Below are positions 34,842-43,404 of a DNA stretch of 64,000 nucleotides, in pieces (the first letter of the stretch is position 1; each line of letters opens with the position of its first letter). A model generated the notes under the pieces. It was not told where the DNA came from, made no database searches, and saw nothing but the letters and a program-made list of their open reading frames with translations. Source of the DNA: Caccovivens sp964594865 (GTDB taxonomy: Bacteria; Bacillota; Clostridia; Christensenellales; UBA1242). The translations under genes and the position numbers were made by a program. Where the stretch lies: positions 142,968 through 206,967 of the forward strand of contig CAZQMZ010000001.1 of assembly GCA_964594865.1 (NCBI GenBank), read 5' to 3'.

Positions 34842-34874
34842 AAAAAAAGATGTCATTTTGTGACATCTTTTTTT
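34842..34874. terminator. Strong bidirectional terminator
   Basis: A 14-bp perfect stem: A-run plus GATGTCA (34842-34855) with TGACATC plus T-run (34861-34874), loop TTTTG. It is shared by the convergent zinc-ribbon and surface-protein genes. Confidence 0.95.
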
Positions 34875-34877
34875 GTT

Positions 34878-37800
34878 TTACTTTTTGTCTTCGTTCTCAG
34901 TTTTGGACTTTTCTGCATTCAACTTTTTCGAAGCTTTTTCAAGTTCACGACGTTTCATTTCTTCTTGAGCATAAACTTTTCTTTCAAGGTTAAGCAAATA
35001 TTCAGGAGTCTTAATGTCTTCAATTTGTTTGTTCAATGCTTCGAGTTTCTCTGCAATCACGGTGCGTTTTTGAGCAAACAGTTTGAATTCTTTGTCGGTT
35101 GACTTTGTGATTTTTCCGTTCTCTTCTTCACGAAGGGCAACGATCTTTTGTTTATGTTCTTTCTCAATGCTGTCAAGTTCTTTTTGGAATTTGTCAAGAG
35201 ATTGTTGAATTGAGTTGATTTCTTCTTCTTGTAATTGTTTTGCTTTGAGTTTGATTGCTTCAACATTCAAACTTGTCTTGCGGTCATAACTTTCTTTACG
35301 TTTGATTTCAATCTTCTTGATCTTGATCTTTCTCAAGAAATATCCAACAACGGCGATGATGATTGCAAATCCGAATATGATTGAAGAAATATACAACAAC
35401 CAAACAGGTTCGTCGTCATCATCTTCTTCTTCCTCTTCTTCGCTGGTTTCTGTGGATTCAACAACAGTGGAAACATACACTCTGTCAGAATTGATGTCAT
35501 ATGAGCTTGCAGTTGTGGTTTCAAGAGCGGATGAATAGTCACTAGATTCCACTGTGGACAGATCAAAATCGTATGCAACCATTGAACCACGAGTTTCATT
35601 GGCATCGCAAACAAGGGCGATATAGAGTTGAGCCGAAGTGTCTTCATCTACATAGAAATAGATTGTGTAAGTTTTGTAACCATCATTTGAAATAAGCTCT
35701 GATGCATAACCAAAACCTGTCAAACCAACTGTTACACCATATGAATATGTGACATCGCTTTTGAGGTCTGATTCGTTGAAATATGTCTTCAATTTGAAGG
35801 TGAGTGCGTAATAATTTTCAGCTTCAAGGTCGATATAGAAGTTGGATTGAATACAGTTTGAACCTTCTCCTTGTGATTGAAGGAAGAAGACATTGATTGC
35901 TTCATCGGTTTCAATTTTGAATTCGCTGGATTCGCTGTTGAACTTCTCACTTGAAACAATTCCACCACTCATACCTGACGAAGAGCCTGATAAAATTGCG
36001 TAGGTGTATGCAGGGGAGGCGTTGGATGAAACTGTGGTTGTTATGTTGTTTGATGGAAGGTTGAGATAGAAATCAGTCATGTCAATCAAAACAGCACCAT
36101 CTGGCACTTCCACATCATCGCTGTCCAACTTGAAATCGTCGAAATATGCAAACGCGAAACTGTTTGTGCCTTCATCTTCTGTGCCAAAGTCAATGCGGAT
36201 ATAGATGTTGGTCACGCCGGAGAAAGTTTCCAAATAGATGTCATATGTTTTCCAAGTGTTACTTGTGGAAAGAGGATCGGAAGTGAAAAGTTCGAAACCA
36301 TCTTCTCCATAAATGGAAACTGTGAAAGAATTTAAAGTTCCAGAAGTTTTGTAGCTGAAAGTGAGTTTATAGGTTGTGTCAGCGGAAAGTTCAATACTGT
36401 CCGAAACGACATATTGCCAAAGACTACTCGAAGAATCACTCAAAATGTTTGCCAACATAAGCACATTGTCAGCTGTTTCTGTGTTGTCGGTGGAACTCTT
36501 TGGATTTGACTGGAATGCCCAATAATATGGGTTGTTGAGATTGGATGTTTCTTCGTTTTGTTGATATTCTGTTCGCAAAGCAACATATTCTGCATATTTG
36601 TTGGCATCGGTGTTGATCACGCCTGCATATGTTCCGTTACTGCTTGTGATTGTCCAACTTTCAGGGGTGAATGGGGCGGTGTCGCCGGTTTCAATGGTCA
36701 CGCTGTTGAAGTTGCCGTTTGTTATGCTTGGCGATGCAGAGATTGTTCCAAGTTCAACAGAGTTTGTTGCGTCTGAATAGTCAGATGTGGATGCTTTTTC
36801 AACTGTGATATTGTCGAAAACCACGCATCCTGTGGCTGTTTCGTCTTCCGAACCAACCGAAATTGAAATGTTGATTGATGAGTCGTATAGCGCGCTTCCT
36901 TTGACATAGAATTCAATTGTGCCATAATCGTTGATGAAGGTGTTGTCGCCATTTTCTGTGACTGCACTGCTTGCTGTTTCTTCTGTCACTGTGTATTCTG
37001 TCAAGCCGTATACTTCAAGCAAGTTGTCATTTTCTTCAACATACACATACACACTGCCGTCGAGTTCTGAGATTTTGTAGTATACTGTGATTTTGTATAT
37101 CTCGTTTGAACTTATGGAGATGTCGCCACTTGTCACTTTGACATAGTTGTCATCAGTCCAAAGGGCGAGCACATATTGATTTTCATTGATTTCTTGCACT
37201 GCATTGTTTTCATCCAAGGTGACTTCACAGTCCATCATTGAACCAACAAAGGAATATCCTGTTGTTGTCTTGAAGAATGAAGCAGATCTAACATCAAAAA
37301 TTCGTGCATTCCCTGTTGACTTTTCGTCTTTTGTCCAGCCGGAAAGCGAGGAAACGTCGGAGTTATAGATGCCGTCTTCAAAATCGAAGTTGAGACCAGT
37401 CAAATCAATTGTTGTGCTTTCATCTCTCAAATCGATAAGTTGAGTGCAATCGGTTGTCACTTCTTCAATTGAAGTTGCATTTCCGTTGCTGTCTGTTGTG
37501 ATATAGTTTTGTGTGTAGTTTATGTCATAATATGTTTGATAAGTGCTCCAAAAAGCGTTTTCGCTGTATTGGAAGATATGACATTCGTCATAGAAGACAA
37601 CTCCGCTGATTGTTGTGTTTTTTGAACCAAGCCACAATTCAAGGTTGACGTCAATGCTTTCATCTCCTGTGGCAATGAAAATATAGAACGTTACCCAATT
37701 TTGAGATTGAACTTGAAGGAATTCAGCAAGAATTTCGTCGTCTTGTGTGAGATAGATTGAGCCATATGATGATGCGGTCATTGGTGTGTATTCTGTTTGT

Positions 37801-38765
37801 CTGTTATAGAAAGTTGTTCCGCTTGCGATTGTGTAGTTTGTGGTGCTTGGGTTGTAGGTTATGTTTTGGCAAAGATATCCTTCAGCACCTTTCAAGATGT
37901 GAACGGTTGAAGCGGAACCCGAAGTTTCTTCCACAACGACAACATAGTTTCTGTCCACAAAATATCCAACATCACCAATCACAACACCAACATATTCGCC
38001 GTCATCATAGAAAACTGTGACATTCTTTTCGGAATATTCGTTTTCATCGCCTTCATCGTTTGCTACGGAGCCCTCGTAATCATAATTGAATGATATGTCA
38101 GGAGTTTCTTCAAGAGCTTTATAGAAATAATATGTGTTGTTGTTGTATGTGAATTGAATGTAGTTGCCAAAGCCTACGATGTTTGTGGTGCTGCTTCCGT
38201 TGAACACATTGGTTGAGATGTTGACAGTGCCTTCAATTTCGCCAGCAAACTCATAGGCATAGCCGGAAGAATAGTTTGTGTCACTTTTGAAAGAAACTTC
38301 AAAGGAATAATATGAATTTGCTTCAAGAGTGATTGAGCTTGATTTATAACCTTGATGTGCAGGGGAATATGATTCATCCGAACTTGTGCGTGAGTTTATC
38401 ATCAAAATGTGACTGTCAGAACCTTTGGCTGAAGGATTGGAAGAGAGATAGTATGTGCTTGACATATATCTTGAAAATGTGCTTCCAACATTGATTATGC
38501 CCGCTGTCGTCTTTCTGTCGCTCACTTGTCCTGTCCATCCTGAAAGTGAAGTGGAAATGGAATATGTCGATGTGCTGGAATCAAAACTGTTGTTGGTCAT
38601 GCTCACTTCTTCAACATAACTTGAATAATATGTTGAAGAAGTGCTGTCACTATAAACTTGCGAAAAGTTTGAAAAAGAATATATCATTCCGCAAGCAGAC
38701 ATTGGAAGGACTATTGCCAACAGGAATATGATGATTTTGCTTTTGAATTTTCTGATTTTTTCCAT
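34878..38765 (-). CDS. Large surface protein with jelly-roll repeats, one transmembrane helix and intracellular coiled coil
   Basis: This 1295-residue protein has an N-terminal hydrophobic export signal with a poor lipobox-like MSAC. About 1080 residues of extracellular sequence follow, with four or more related beta-sandwich modules. Each begins like NFDFEDG or NGNFNS with 'GWT' and contains VLMLANIL-type and 'ANSYYSFEVSFK', 'ADTTYKLTFSYK' or 'AENYYALTFKLK' strands, as in carbohydrate-binding jelly rolls. A Glu/Asp cluster leads into one transmembrane helix (about 1118-1145). A basic stretch and a 150-residue charged coiled coil end the protein inside the cell. Start ATG 38765 has AAGGTG upstream. 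Ligand unknown. Confidence 0.8.
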   Translation of the reverse strand: MEKIRKFKSKIIIFLLAIVLPMSACGMIYSFSNFSQVYSDSTSSTYYSSYVEEVSMTNNSFDSSTSTYSISTSLSGWTGQVSDRKTTAGIINVGSTFSRYMSSTYYLSSNPSAKGSDSHILMINSRTSSDESYSPAHQGYKSSSITLEANSYYSFEVSFKSDTNYSSGYAYEFAGEIEGTVNISTNVFNGSSTTNIVGFGNYIQFTYNNNTYYFYKALEETPDISFNYDYEGSVANDEGDENEYSEKNVTVFYDDGEYVGVVIGDVGYFVDRNYVVVVEETSGSASTVHILKGAEGYLCQNITYNPSTTNYTIASGTTFYNRQTEYTPMTASSYGSIYLTQDDEILAEFLQVQSQNWVTFYIFIATGDESIDVNLELWLGSKNTTISGVVFYDECHIFQYSENAFWSTYQTYYDINYTQNYITTDSNGNATSIEEVTTDCTQLIDLRDESTTIDLTGLNFDFEDGIYNSDVSSLSGWTKDEKSTGNARIFDVRSASFFKTTTGYSFVGSMMDCEVTLDENNAVQEINENQYVLALWTDDNYVKVTSGDISISSNEIYKITVYYKISELDGSVYVYVEENDNLLEVYGLTEYTVTEETASSAVTENGDNTFINDYGTIEFYVKGSALYDSSINISISVGSEDETATGCVVFDNITVEKASTSDYSDATNSVELGTISASPSITNGNFNSVTIETGDTAPFTPESWTITSSNGTYAGVINTDANKYAEYVALRTEYQQNEETSNLNNPYYWAFQSNPKSSTDNTETADNVLMLANILSDSSSSLWQYVVSDSIELSADTTYKLTFSYKTSGTLNSFTVSIYGEDGFELFTSDPLSTSNTWKTYDIYLETFSGVTNIYIRIDFGTEDEGTNSFAFAYFDDFKLDSDDVEVPDGAVLIDMTDFYLNLPSNNITTTVSSNASPAYTYAILSGSSSGMSGGIVSSEKFNSESSEFKIETDEAINVFFLQSQGEGSNCIQSNFYIDLEAENYYALTFKLKTYFNESDLKSDVTYSYGVTVGLTGFGYASELISNDGYKTYTIYFYVDEDTSAQLYIALVCDANETRGSMVAYDFDLSTVESSDYSSALETTTASSYDINSDRVYVSTVVESTETSEEEEEEDDDDEPVWLLYISSIIFGFAIIIAVVGYFLRKIKIKKIEIKRKESYDRKTSLNVEAIKLKAKQLQEEEINSIQQSLDKFQKELDSIEKEHKQKIVALREEENGKITKSTDKEFKLFAQKRTVIAEKLEALNKQIEDIKTPEYLLNLERKVYAQEEMKRRELEKASKKLNAEKSKTENEDKK

Positions 38766-38795
38766 ATTACACCTTTTATACAATCTAACCTAACC

Positions 38796-38824
38796 ATTAT
38801 AGCATAAGTGAAATCAAATATCAA
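38796..38824 (-). promoter_or_regulatory. Sigma-A promoter of the large surface protein
   Basis: Minus strand: TTGATA (38824-38819), 17 nt, TATAAT (38801-38796), extended TGC. Confidence 0.9.
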
Positions 38825-38885
38825 ATAATTTTTTCATTTTTATTTATAATATTTATAAATAAATGAGAAATATAGGGAGATTTGA

Positions 38886-39284
38886 GTGAAAAAAGAGTTG
38901 ACTAAGGCGGAAAAAGGCGAAAAACTATCTTTCAAGAAGAAAGTGATTTTGGCAGTTTGCGGAGCAGTGATTGGATTTTTAAATGGTTTCTTTGGTGGCG
39001 GCGGGGGAATGATTTGCGTTCCTCTTCTTGAAAAGGTTTTGCAATTGCCAAACAAATATTCTCATGCGACAGCAATCGCGATTATTCTTCCAATTTCTTT
39101 TGTCAGCGCGGTGATTTATTGTTTGAACGGAAACGTTGAAGCTGTTCCGCTTTACACCATCGGCGCAGGGGTGCTTGTTGGCGGAATTATTGGCTCTTTT
39201 GCACTGAAATTTTTGCCGTCGAAAGCCGTGCGAGTGATTTTCGCCATTGTTATGCTTGCTGGTGGAATTCGCTTGTTGTTTTAG
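38886..39284 (+). CDS. Half-size TSUP (TauE/SafE) family membrane protein
   Basis: The 132-residue protein has about four helices and the TSUP signature GFLNGFFGGGGGMI plus the internal ATAIAIILPISF segment. Full TSUP anion exporters have two such halves (about 250 residues). This one carries only one half and would need to dimerise or pair with a second half elsewhere; none is adjacent. The start is GTG 38886 with GGGAG 6 nt upstream. It is divergent from the large surface protein. Substrate unknown. Confidence 0.82.
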   Translation: MKKELTKAEKGEKLSFKKKVILAVCGAVIGFLNGFFGGGGGMICVPLLEKVLQLPNKYSHATAIAIILPISFVSAVIYCLNGNVEAVPLYTIGAGVLVGGIIGSFALKFLPSKAVRVIFAIVMLAGGIRLLF

Positions 39285-39308
39285 GAAAATACGCCCGAAA
39301 AAGTTGAT

Positions 39309-40094
39309 TTATTTTGCTTTTTTATAAAACTTTTTGGTCAAAACTTTTGAAATGAGATTGTCCGTAAAAATTTTTCGACAAAAATTGAAGAGTTTGTATT
39401 CTTTTCCGACAATATATCGCGCTTTCAACTTCTTTTTTTCGCAAATTTTATACATCTTTTTGACAGCATATCCACTCTTCATTCGTCTGTTTTCTGTTTT
39501 TTCTGTCGGTTTGGTGGACAATTCGATGGAAGAGCCATATCGCTCGTTGGTTTCATAGATTTTCACACGATTGTTGGAAAAGTTTGTCTTGACATCTCCC
39601 GGGCAAATGGAAGTCACTTGAATGTTCGTGCGAGATAGCTCCATGCGTAAACTGTGTGCAAAACTGTCCACAGCCGATTTGCTTGCGCAATAATATGCTT
39701 TGAATGGAAGTGGAAAAAGTGCTGTTGCGGACGCGATTATGATAATTTTGCCGTTTTTCTTCATCATTGGAATGGCATATTTGCACGCGTTTGCGGTGCC
39801 AAAAAAGTTGACGTCAAATTGTTGTTTGGTGTCTTCTTCGTTCAAAAGTTCAATCGCTCCGCTGATGCCATAACCAGCGCAGGTGATAAGCATGTCAATT
39901 TCGCCGTGATTTAGATATATGTCATCAAAAACCGCTTTCAATTTTTTGTGATTTGAAACGTCAATGGCATAGTCTTGTCCGTTGCGTGAAATGTCAATGA
40001 CAACATCTCCAATTTTTTCAAATTTTTCTTTGAGACCTTTTCCAAGACCGCTGGAAGCTCCGGTGATGACAATAATTCTTTTTTCTATGCGCAT
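39309..40094 (-). CDS. Short-chain dehydrogenase/reductase
   Basis: The protein has 261 residues and a classical SDR Rossmann fold: ITGASSGLGKGL for NAD(P) binding, the CAGYG motif, ASATALFP with the catalytic Ser, and YYCASKSAV with the catalytic Tyr and Lys. A basic C-terminal extension (KKMYKICEKKKLKARYIVG onwards) resembles that of SDRs acting near membranes. ATG 40094 has GGAGG 5 nt upstream; a TTG further up lies before the SD. It converges with the TSUP gene with little space. Substrate not recognisable. Confidence 0.9.
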   Translation of the reverse strand: MRIEKRIIVITGASSGLGKGLKEKFEKIGDVVIDISRNGQDYAIDVSNHKKLKAVFDDIYLNHGEIDMLITCAGYGISGAIELLNEEDTKQQFDVNFFGTANACKYAIPMMKKNGKIIIIASATALFPLPFKAYYCASKSAVDSFAHSLRMELSRTNIQVTSICPGDVKTNFSNNRVKIYETNERYGSSIELSTKPTEKTENRRMKSGYAVKKMYKICEKKKLKARYIVGKEYKLFNFCRKIFTDNLISKVLTKKFYKKAK

Positions 40095-40157
40095 TTTTTC
40101 CTCCAAAACATGGTTATATCTTCATTTTAAATATTTTTTGTTTTTTTTCAAAACAAT

Positions 40158-40186
40158 TTGACAAATTTTTCGTTAAATGATATCAT
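40158..40186 (+). promoter_or_regulatory. Sigma-A promoter
   Basis: TTGACA (40158-40163), 17-nt spacer, TATCAT (40181-40186), extended TGA. Confidence 0.85.
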
Positions 40187-40249
40187 AAAGTGGTCAATGT
40201 AATCAATAATATTTTATTAAGTCATGTGTTGGAAATTGGAGGCTGTGCT

Positions 40250-40783
40250 ATGTATATGAATAAAGCAAAACGTAATTTGATTCTTGCGTCGGCGATTGTA
40301 AATTTGGTGAGTGTTGCAATAAATTTGATTCTTTCCATTTTGTTGCTCGTCGATGTGGAATTTTTTGTTGAATATTATGGTCTGGATTACTTGTTTGGAT
40401 ATTCCACAAATATAATCTATTCTGTTTTCAGTGTCGCAACGGGACTGGTTGGAAGCATTCTTTTGATTTATTCTGTTCGCAAAAAGGGCAAATATTTTCG
40501 AAATTCGCAAGGAGTTTATATTGCAGGATTCATTATTGTGGTGATTTGCGGAAGCTATTTATCTTGGATTCTCTTGTTTATTTCTTTGTTCATTCCGGAC
40601 ATTGTTGTCATGAATCGACCAAGCGAAGTCAGACAAGAAGAAAGACAACAACAAAGAGAGAGTGTTTTTTCTGATAAGGCGTATGAAGAAAAGGTTGAAA
40701 AAATTGAAAAATTGAAGAAAATGCGCGATGACGGAGAAATCACAGAAGAGGAATATAAACAAAAACTGTTTGAACTTTTGTAA
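40250..40783 (+). CDS. Four-helix membrane protein with SHOCT domain
   Basis: This 177-residue protein has four hydrophobic helices in the first 120 residues. A Gln/Arg-rich linker follows. The C-terminal SHOCT motif is KIEKLKKMRDDGEITEEEYK followed by KLFELL. SHOCT tails are short oligomerisation elements found on many membrane proteins. ATG 40250 has GGAGG 7 nt upstream. It is monocistronic. Function unknown. Confidence 0.78.
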   Translation: MYMNKAKRNLILASAIVNLVSVAINLILSILLLVDVEFFVEYYGLDYLFGYSTNIIYSVFSVATGLVGSILLIYSVRKKGKYFRNSQGVYIAGFIIVVICGSYLSWILLFISLFIPDIVVMNRPSEVRQEERQQQRESVFSDKAYEEKVEKIEKLKKMRDDGEITEEEYKQKLFELL

Positions 40784-40799
40784 GATTTATGGAAACGAT

Positions 40800-40824
40800 A
40801 AAGGAGAATTTTCTCCTTTTTTTT
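40800..40824 (+). terminator. Intrinsic terminator
   Basis: AAAGGAGAA (40800-40808) pairs with TTCTCCTTT (40811-40819), followed by T's. Confidence 0.8.
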
Positions 40825-40849
40825 GTTGTTTTGAGACTTGATTTATTTT

Positions 40850-40880
40850 TGAATATTATTTCATCATTTTTTTCATAATA
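40850..40880 (+). promoter_or_regulatory. Sigma-G-like (forespore) promoter of the gerA-type operon
   Basis: TGAATA (40850-40855), 18-nt spacer, CATAATA (40874-40880). This fits the known forespore sigma-G pattern and the known sigma-G control of gerA operons in Bacillus. No sigma-A -35/-10 pair is evident here. Confidence 0.7.
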
Positions 40881-40898
40881 GGGAAAAGGGGTGAAAAA

Positions 40899-42326
40899 AT
40901 GGATGTTCAAAAGACTATTGACCAATTCAAAAAACAAATGCACAACTCCGTCGATTTTGCCGACCGAAAAATCACCATAACAGGAATTGATGTTGGATTT
41001 GTCTATCTCAAAAGTATGACTGATAACGAAATTTTTTCAGAATCCATTTTCAAACCGATAAGAGATTTCAGGGGCGACGAACTTGATTTTGACACCGTCA
41101 AGAGCATCATTCACACAAATGACGTCACTGAAATTCAAAAAGCTGAAATCATTGAAAATATTTTGAAAGGTGCTGTGATCATTTTTCTTTCAAACAGCGA
41201 CAAAATTTTGGCGATTGACATCATGAAGTATAGCACTCGCACACCAGACGAACCACCAACATCGGCGGTCATCATGGGACCGCGTGAGGGTTTTACCGAA
41301 GATTTTCAAACAAACATTTCTCTTCTTCGTCGACGTTTTCACACCAAAGAATTGGTTTTTGAAAGCGTTTTTGTTGGTTCTGTCACAAAAACAAAGGTTA
41401 TGATCACATATTTGGAGAATATTGTTGACAAAAATTTGGTCAAAAAGGTCAAGAAAAAACTTGAAAACATCAAAATTGACGGCATTGTTGACTCATATTA
41501 TCTTGTGTCCTTACTCTCAAATCGTCCAAAATCAATTTTAAAACAGGTGGGCACGGCAGAAAAACCGGATATTGTGGCTGCCAAAATGTTGGAAGGAAGG
41601 GTGGCGTTGATTGTGGATAACTCTCCAATCGTGCTGACAGTGCCGTTTGTTTTTTTGGAAGATTTGCAAAGCAGCAATGACTATTACACCAATTATGTCT
41701 ATTCTTCACTCATAAGGTTGATCAGAGTTATTGCGCTTTTGATGGCGACGTTGGGTCCAGGGACTTACATCGCGCTTCAACTTTTTCACTATAACATCTT
41801 GCCGTTGAAATATCTCATAACCATTGCCAATTCCACTCAACAAGTGCCGTTCACGCCTTTTATTGAAATTTTGTTCATCTCTCTTCTCTTCCAAATTTTG
41901 TATGAAGTCAGCTTGCGACTGCCAAGCTATTTGGGACTGGCGACTTCTGTTGTTGGGGCGCTGATTTTGGGAGATACCGGTGTCAAGGCGGGGCTTATTT
42001 CTCCGCCAGCTGTCATTGTGGTGGCAATTGCAAAGATTGCATTATACACCATTCCAGAGCAAGCATCTCAAATCACAATCATTCAATATATATTTCTTTT
42101 GATTGGTGCTTCTTTGGGACTTTTGGGATTGATTGGCGGAACAATTTATTTTCTTACATATGCCAACACTGTGGACAACTTTGGCGCACCATATCTGTCG
42201 CCATTTTCGCCATTTATTTTGTCAGACAACAAGGACGGTCTTTTTAAGGTGCCGATTGATGAGATGAAAAGCCGGCCGAAAACATTTAAAAATAAAAAAG
42301 AGGACAGAATGGATGAAAGTGCTTGA
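40899..42326 (+). CDS. gerAA: Spore germination protein GerAA
   Basis: This is the A subunit of a nutrient germinant receptor in the spore inner membrane. The protein has 475 residues. The N-terminal soluble domain contains the family hallmark IMGPREGFTEDFQTNISLLRRR. About five C-terminal membrane helices follow (residues about 270-445), with the loop LPSYLGLATSVVGALILG. GGGGTG lies about 7 nt before ATG 40899. The gene overlaps gerAB by 14 nt. The germinant cannot be predicted. Confidence 0.95.
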   Translation: MDVQKTIDQFKKQMHNSVDFADRKITITGIDVGFVYLKSMTDNEIFSESIFKPIRDFRGDELDFDTVKSIIHTNDVTEIQKAEIIENILKGAVIIFLSNSDKILAIDIMKYSTRTPDEPPTSAVIMGPREGFTEDFQTNISLLRRRFHTKELVFESVFVGSVTKTKVMITYLENIVDKNLVKKVKKKLENIKIDGIVDSYYLVSLLSNRPKSILKQVGTAEKPDIVAAKMLEGRVALIVDNSPIVLTVPFVFLEDLQSSNDYYTNYVYSSLIRLIRVIALLMATLGPGTYIALQLFHYNILPLKYLITIANSTQQVPFTPFIEILFISLLFQILYEVSLRLPSYLGLATSVVGALILGDTGVKAGLISPPAVIVVAIAKIALYTIPEQASQITIIQYIFLLIGASLGLLGLIGGTIYFLTYANTVDNFGAPYLSPFSPFILSDNKDGLFKVPIDEMKSRPKTFKNKKEDRMDESA

Positions 42327-43404
42327 TAGGACAATAAATGCATGGCAAGCGGGAATAATTCTCTTTATTCTTCTTTTTGCCAACAAAATTTTGGTGTTGC
42401 CATCACTGTTATATGACGGCGCGAAGTCAGAGTCCGTCATCGTTCTTTTTGTGCTTTTTGTGCTGGAAATGGGATTGCTGTTTTTGTTCTATAAACTCAA
42501 AAAGGCATATCCAACTCAAAGTTTTGTCACCATTTTGAGAAACAGGTTTGGAAAAATTGTTCAAATTATTGTTTATGTTTTGTTTATGGTCTTTTTTTTA
42601 AGTAAGGCTGTGCTGTTGTATAACATCTCATACATCTTTTTTCGAAATGTCATATATAAAGATTATTCCAATTTGCTCTTTCTTTTTTGTTTTATTCCAA
42701 TCATCAGCCATTTGGCGATTTGTGGGCTTAGGGTGATTGGGCGGACAGCTCAACTTTTCTTTCCTTTGATGTTGCTCATCGTGGTGTTTTGCATTTTGGT
42801 TGGTTTGCTTGGTATGAATTCTTCCTTGCTTTTGTTTTCCACTTCCTTTTCGCAGAACTTTTTCACTGGGTTGAAGCACATATCTTCTTTTGGCGACGTG
42901 TTGTTTTTGTTTGTTGTTATGAACAAAATTGAAGTCAAAAAAGGGGAATGGAAAATCATCTTTTTGCTTGCGATTTTTTCTTCTTTGCTTGTGATTGGCG
43001 TGACCGTGGTGTTTGTTTTTCTTTATGCTGACACATCTTTTTTGCATCCGTTTGCCATTTTTGAAATCATGAGTTATGTCAAAGAATATGGCGGGCTTGG
43101 ACGAATTGACATCATATCCATGGTTGTGATCATCATTTTCACATATTTTCACTTGGCAATTTATCTCAAAGGGTTTATGCTTTCGTTTGATGGTGTGTTT
43201 GAAAAAATTGATAAGATTTTCAGTGTTTTGACATTCAACTTCATCTTTTTGATTGTCGTAAATTTCTTTGTACTCAATCTTGAAATGGCGGTGGTCTATG
43301 GCGAAAATCTTTTGCCATATCTCATCATTTTGCCATATTTGATCATTCCAATTCTTGTTCTTATTGTGTTGTTTTTCAAAAAACATAAGGAGGGAAGCGG
43401 ATGA
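42313..43404 (+). CDS. gerAB: Spore germination protein GerAB (permease-like)
   Basis: The 363-residue integral membrane protein has about ten helices. It belongs to the spore-germination branch of the amino-acid/polyamine/organocation transporter superfamily and forms the germinant-binding subunit. The start TINAWQAGIILFILLFANKIL matches the family's first helix. It begins inside gerAA and ends in an ATGA overlap with gerAC, so the three are translationally coupled. Confidence 0.93.
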   Translation: MKVLDRTINAWQAGIILFILLFANKILVLPSLLYDGAKSESVIVLFVLFVLEMGLLFLFYKLKKAYPTQSFVTILRNRFGKIVQIIVYVLFMVFFLSKAVLLYNISYIFFRNVIYKDYSNLLFLFCFIPIISHLAICGLRVIGRTAQLFFPLMLLIVVFCILVGLLGMNSSLLLFSTSFSQNFFTGLKHISSFGDVLFLFVVMNKIEVKKGEWKIIFLLAIFSSLLVIGVTVVFVFLYADTSFLHPFAIFEIMSYVKEYGGLGRIDIISMVVIIIFTYFHLAIYLKGFMLSFDGVFEKIDKIFSVLTFNFIFLIVVNFFVLNLEMAVVYGENLLPYLIILPYLIIPILVLIVLFFKKHKEGSG

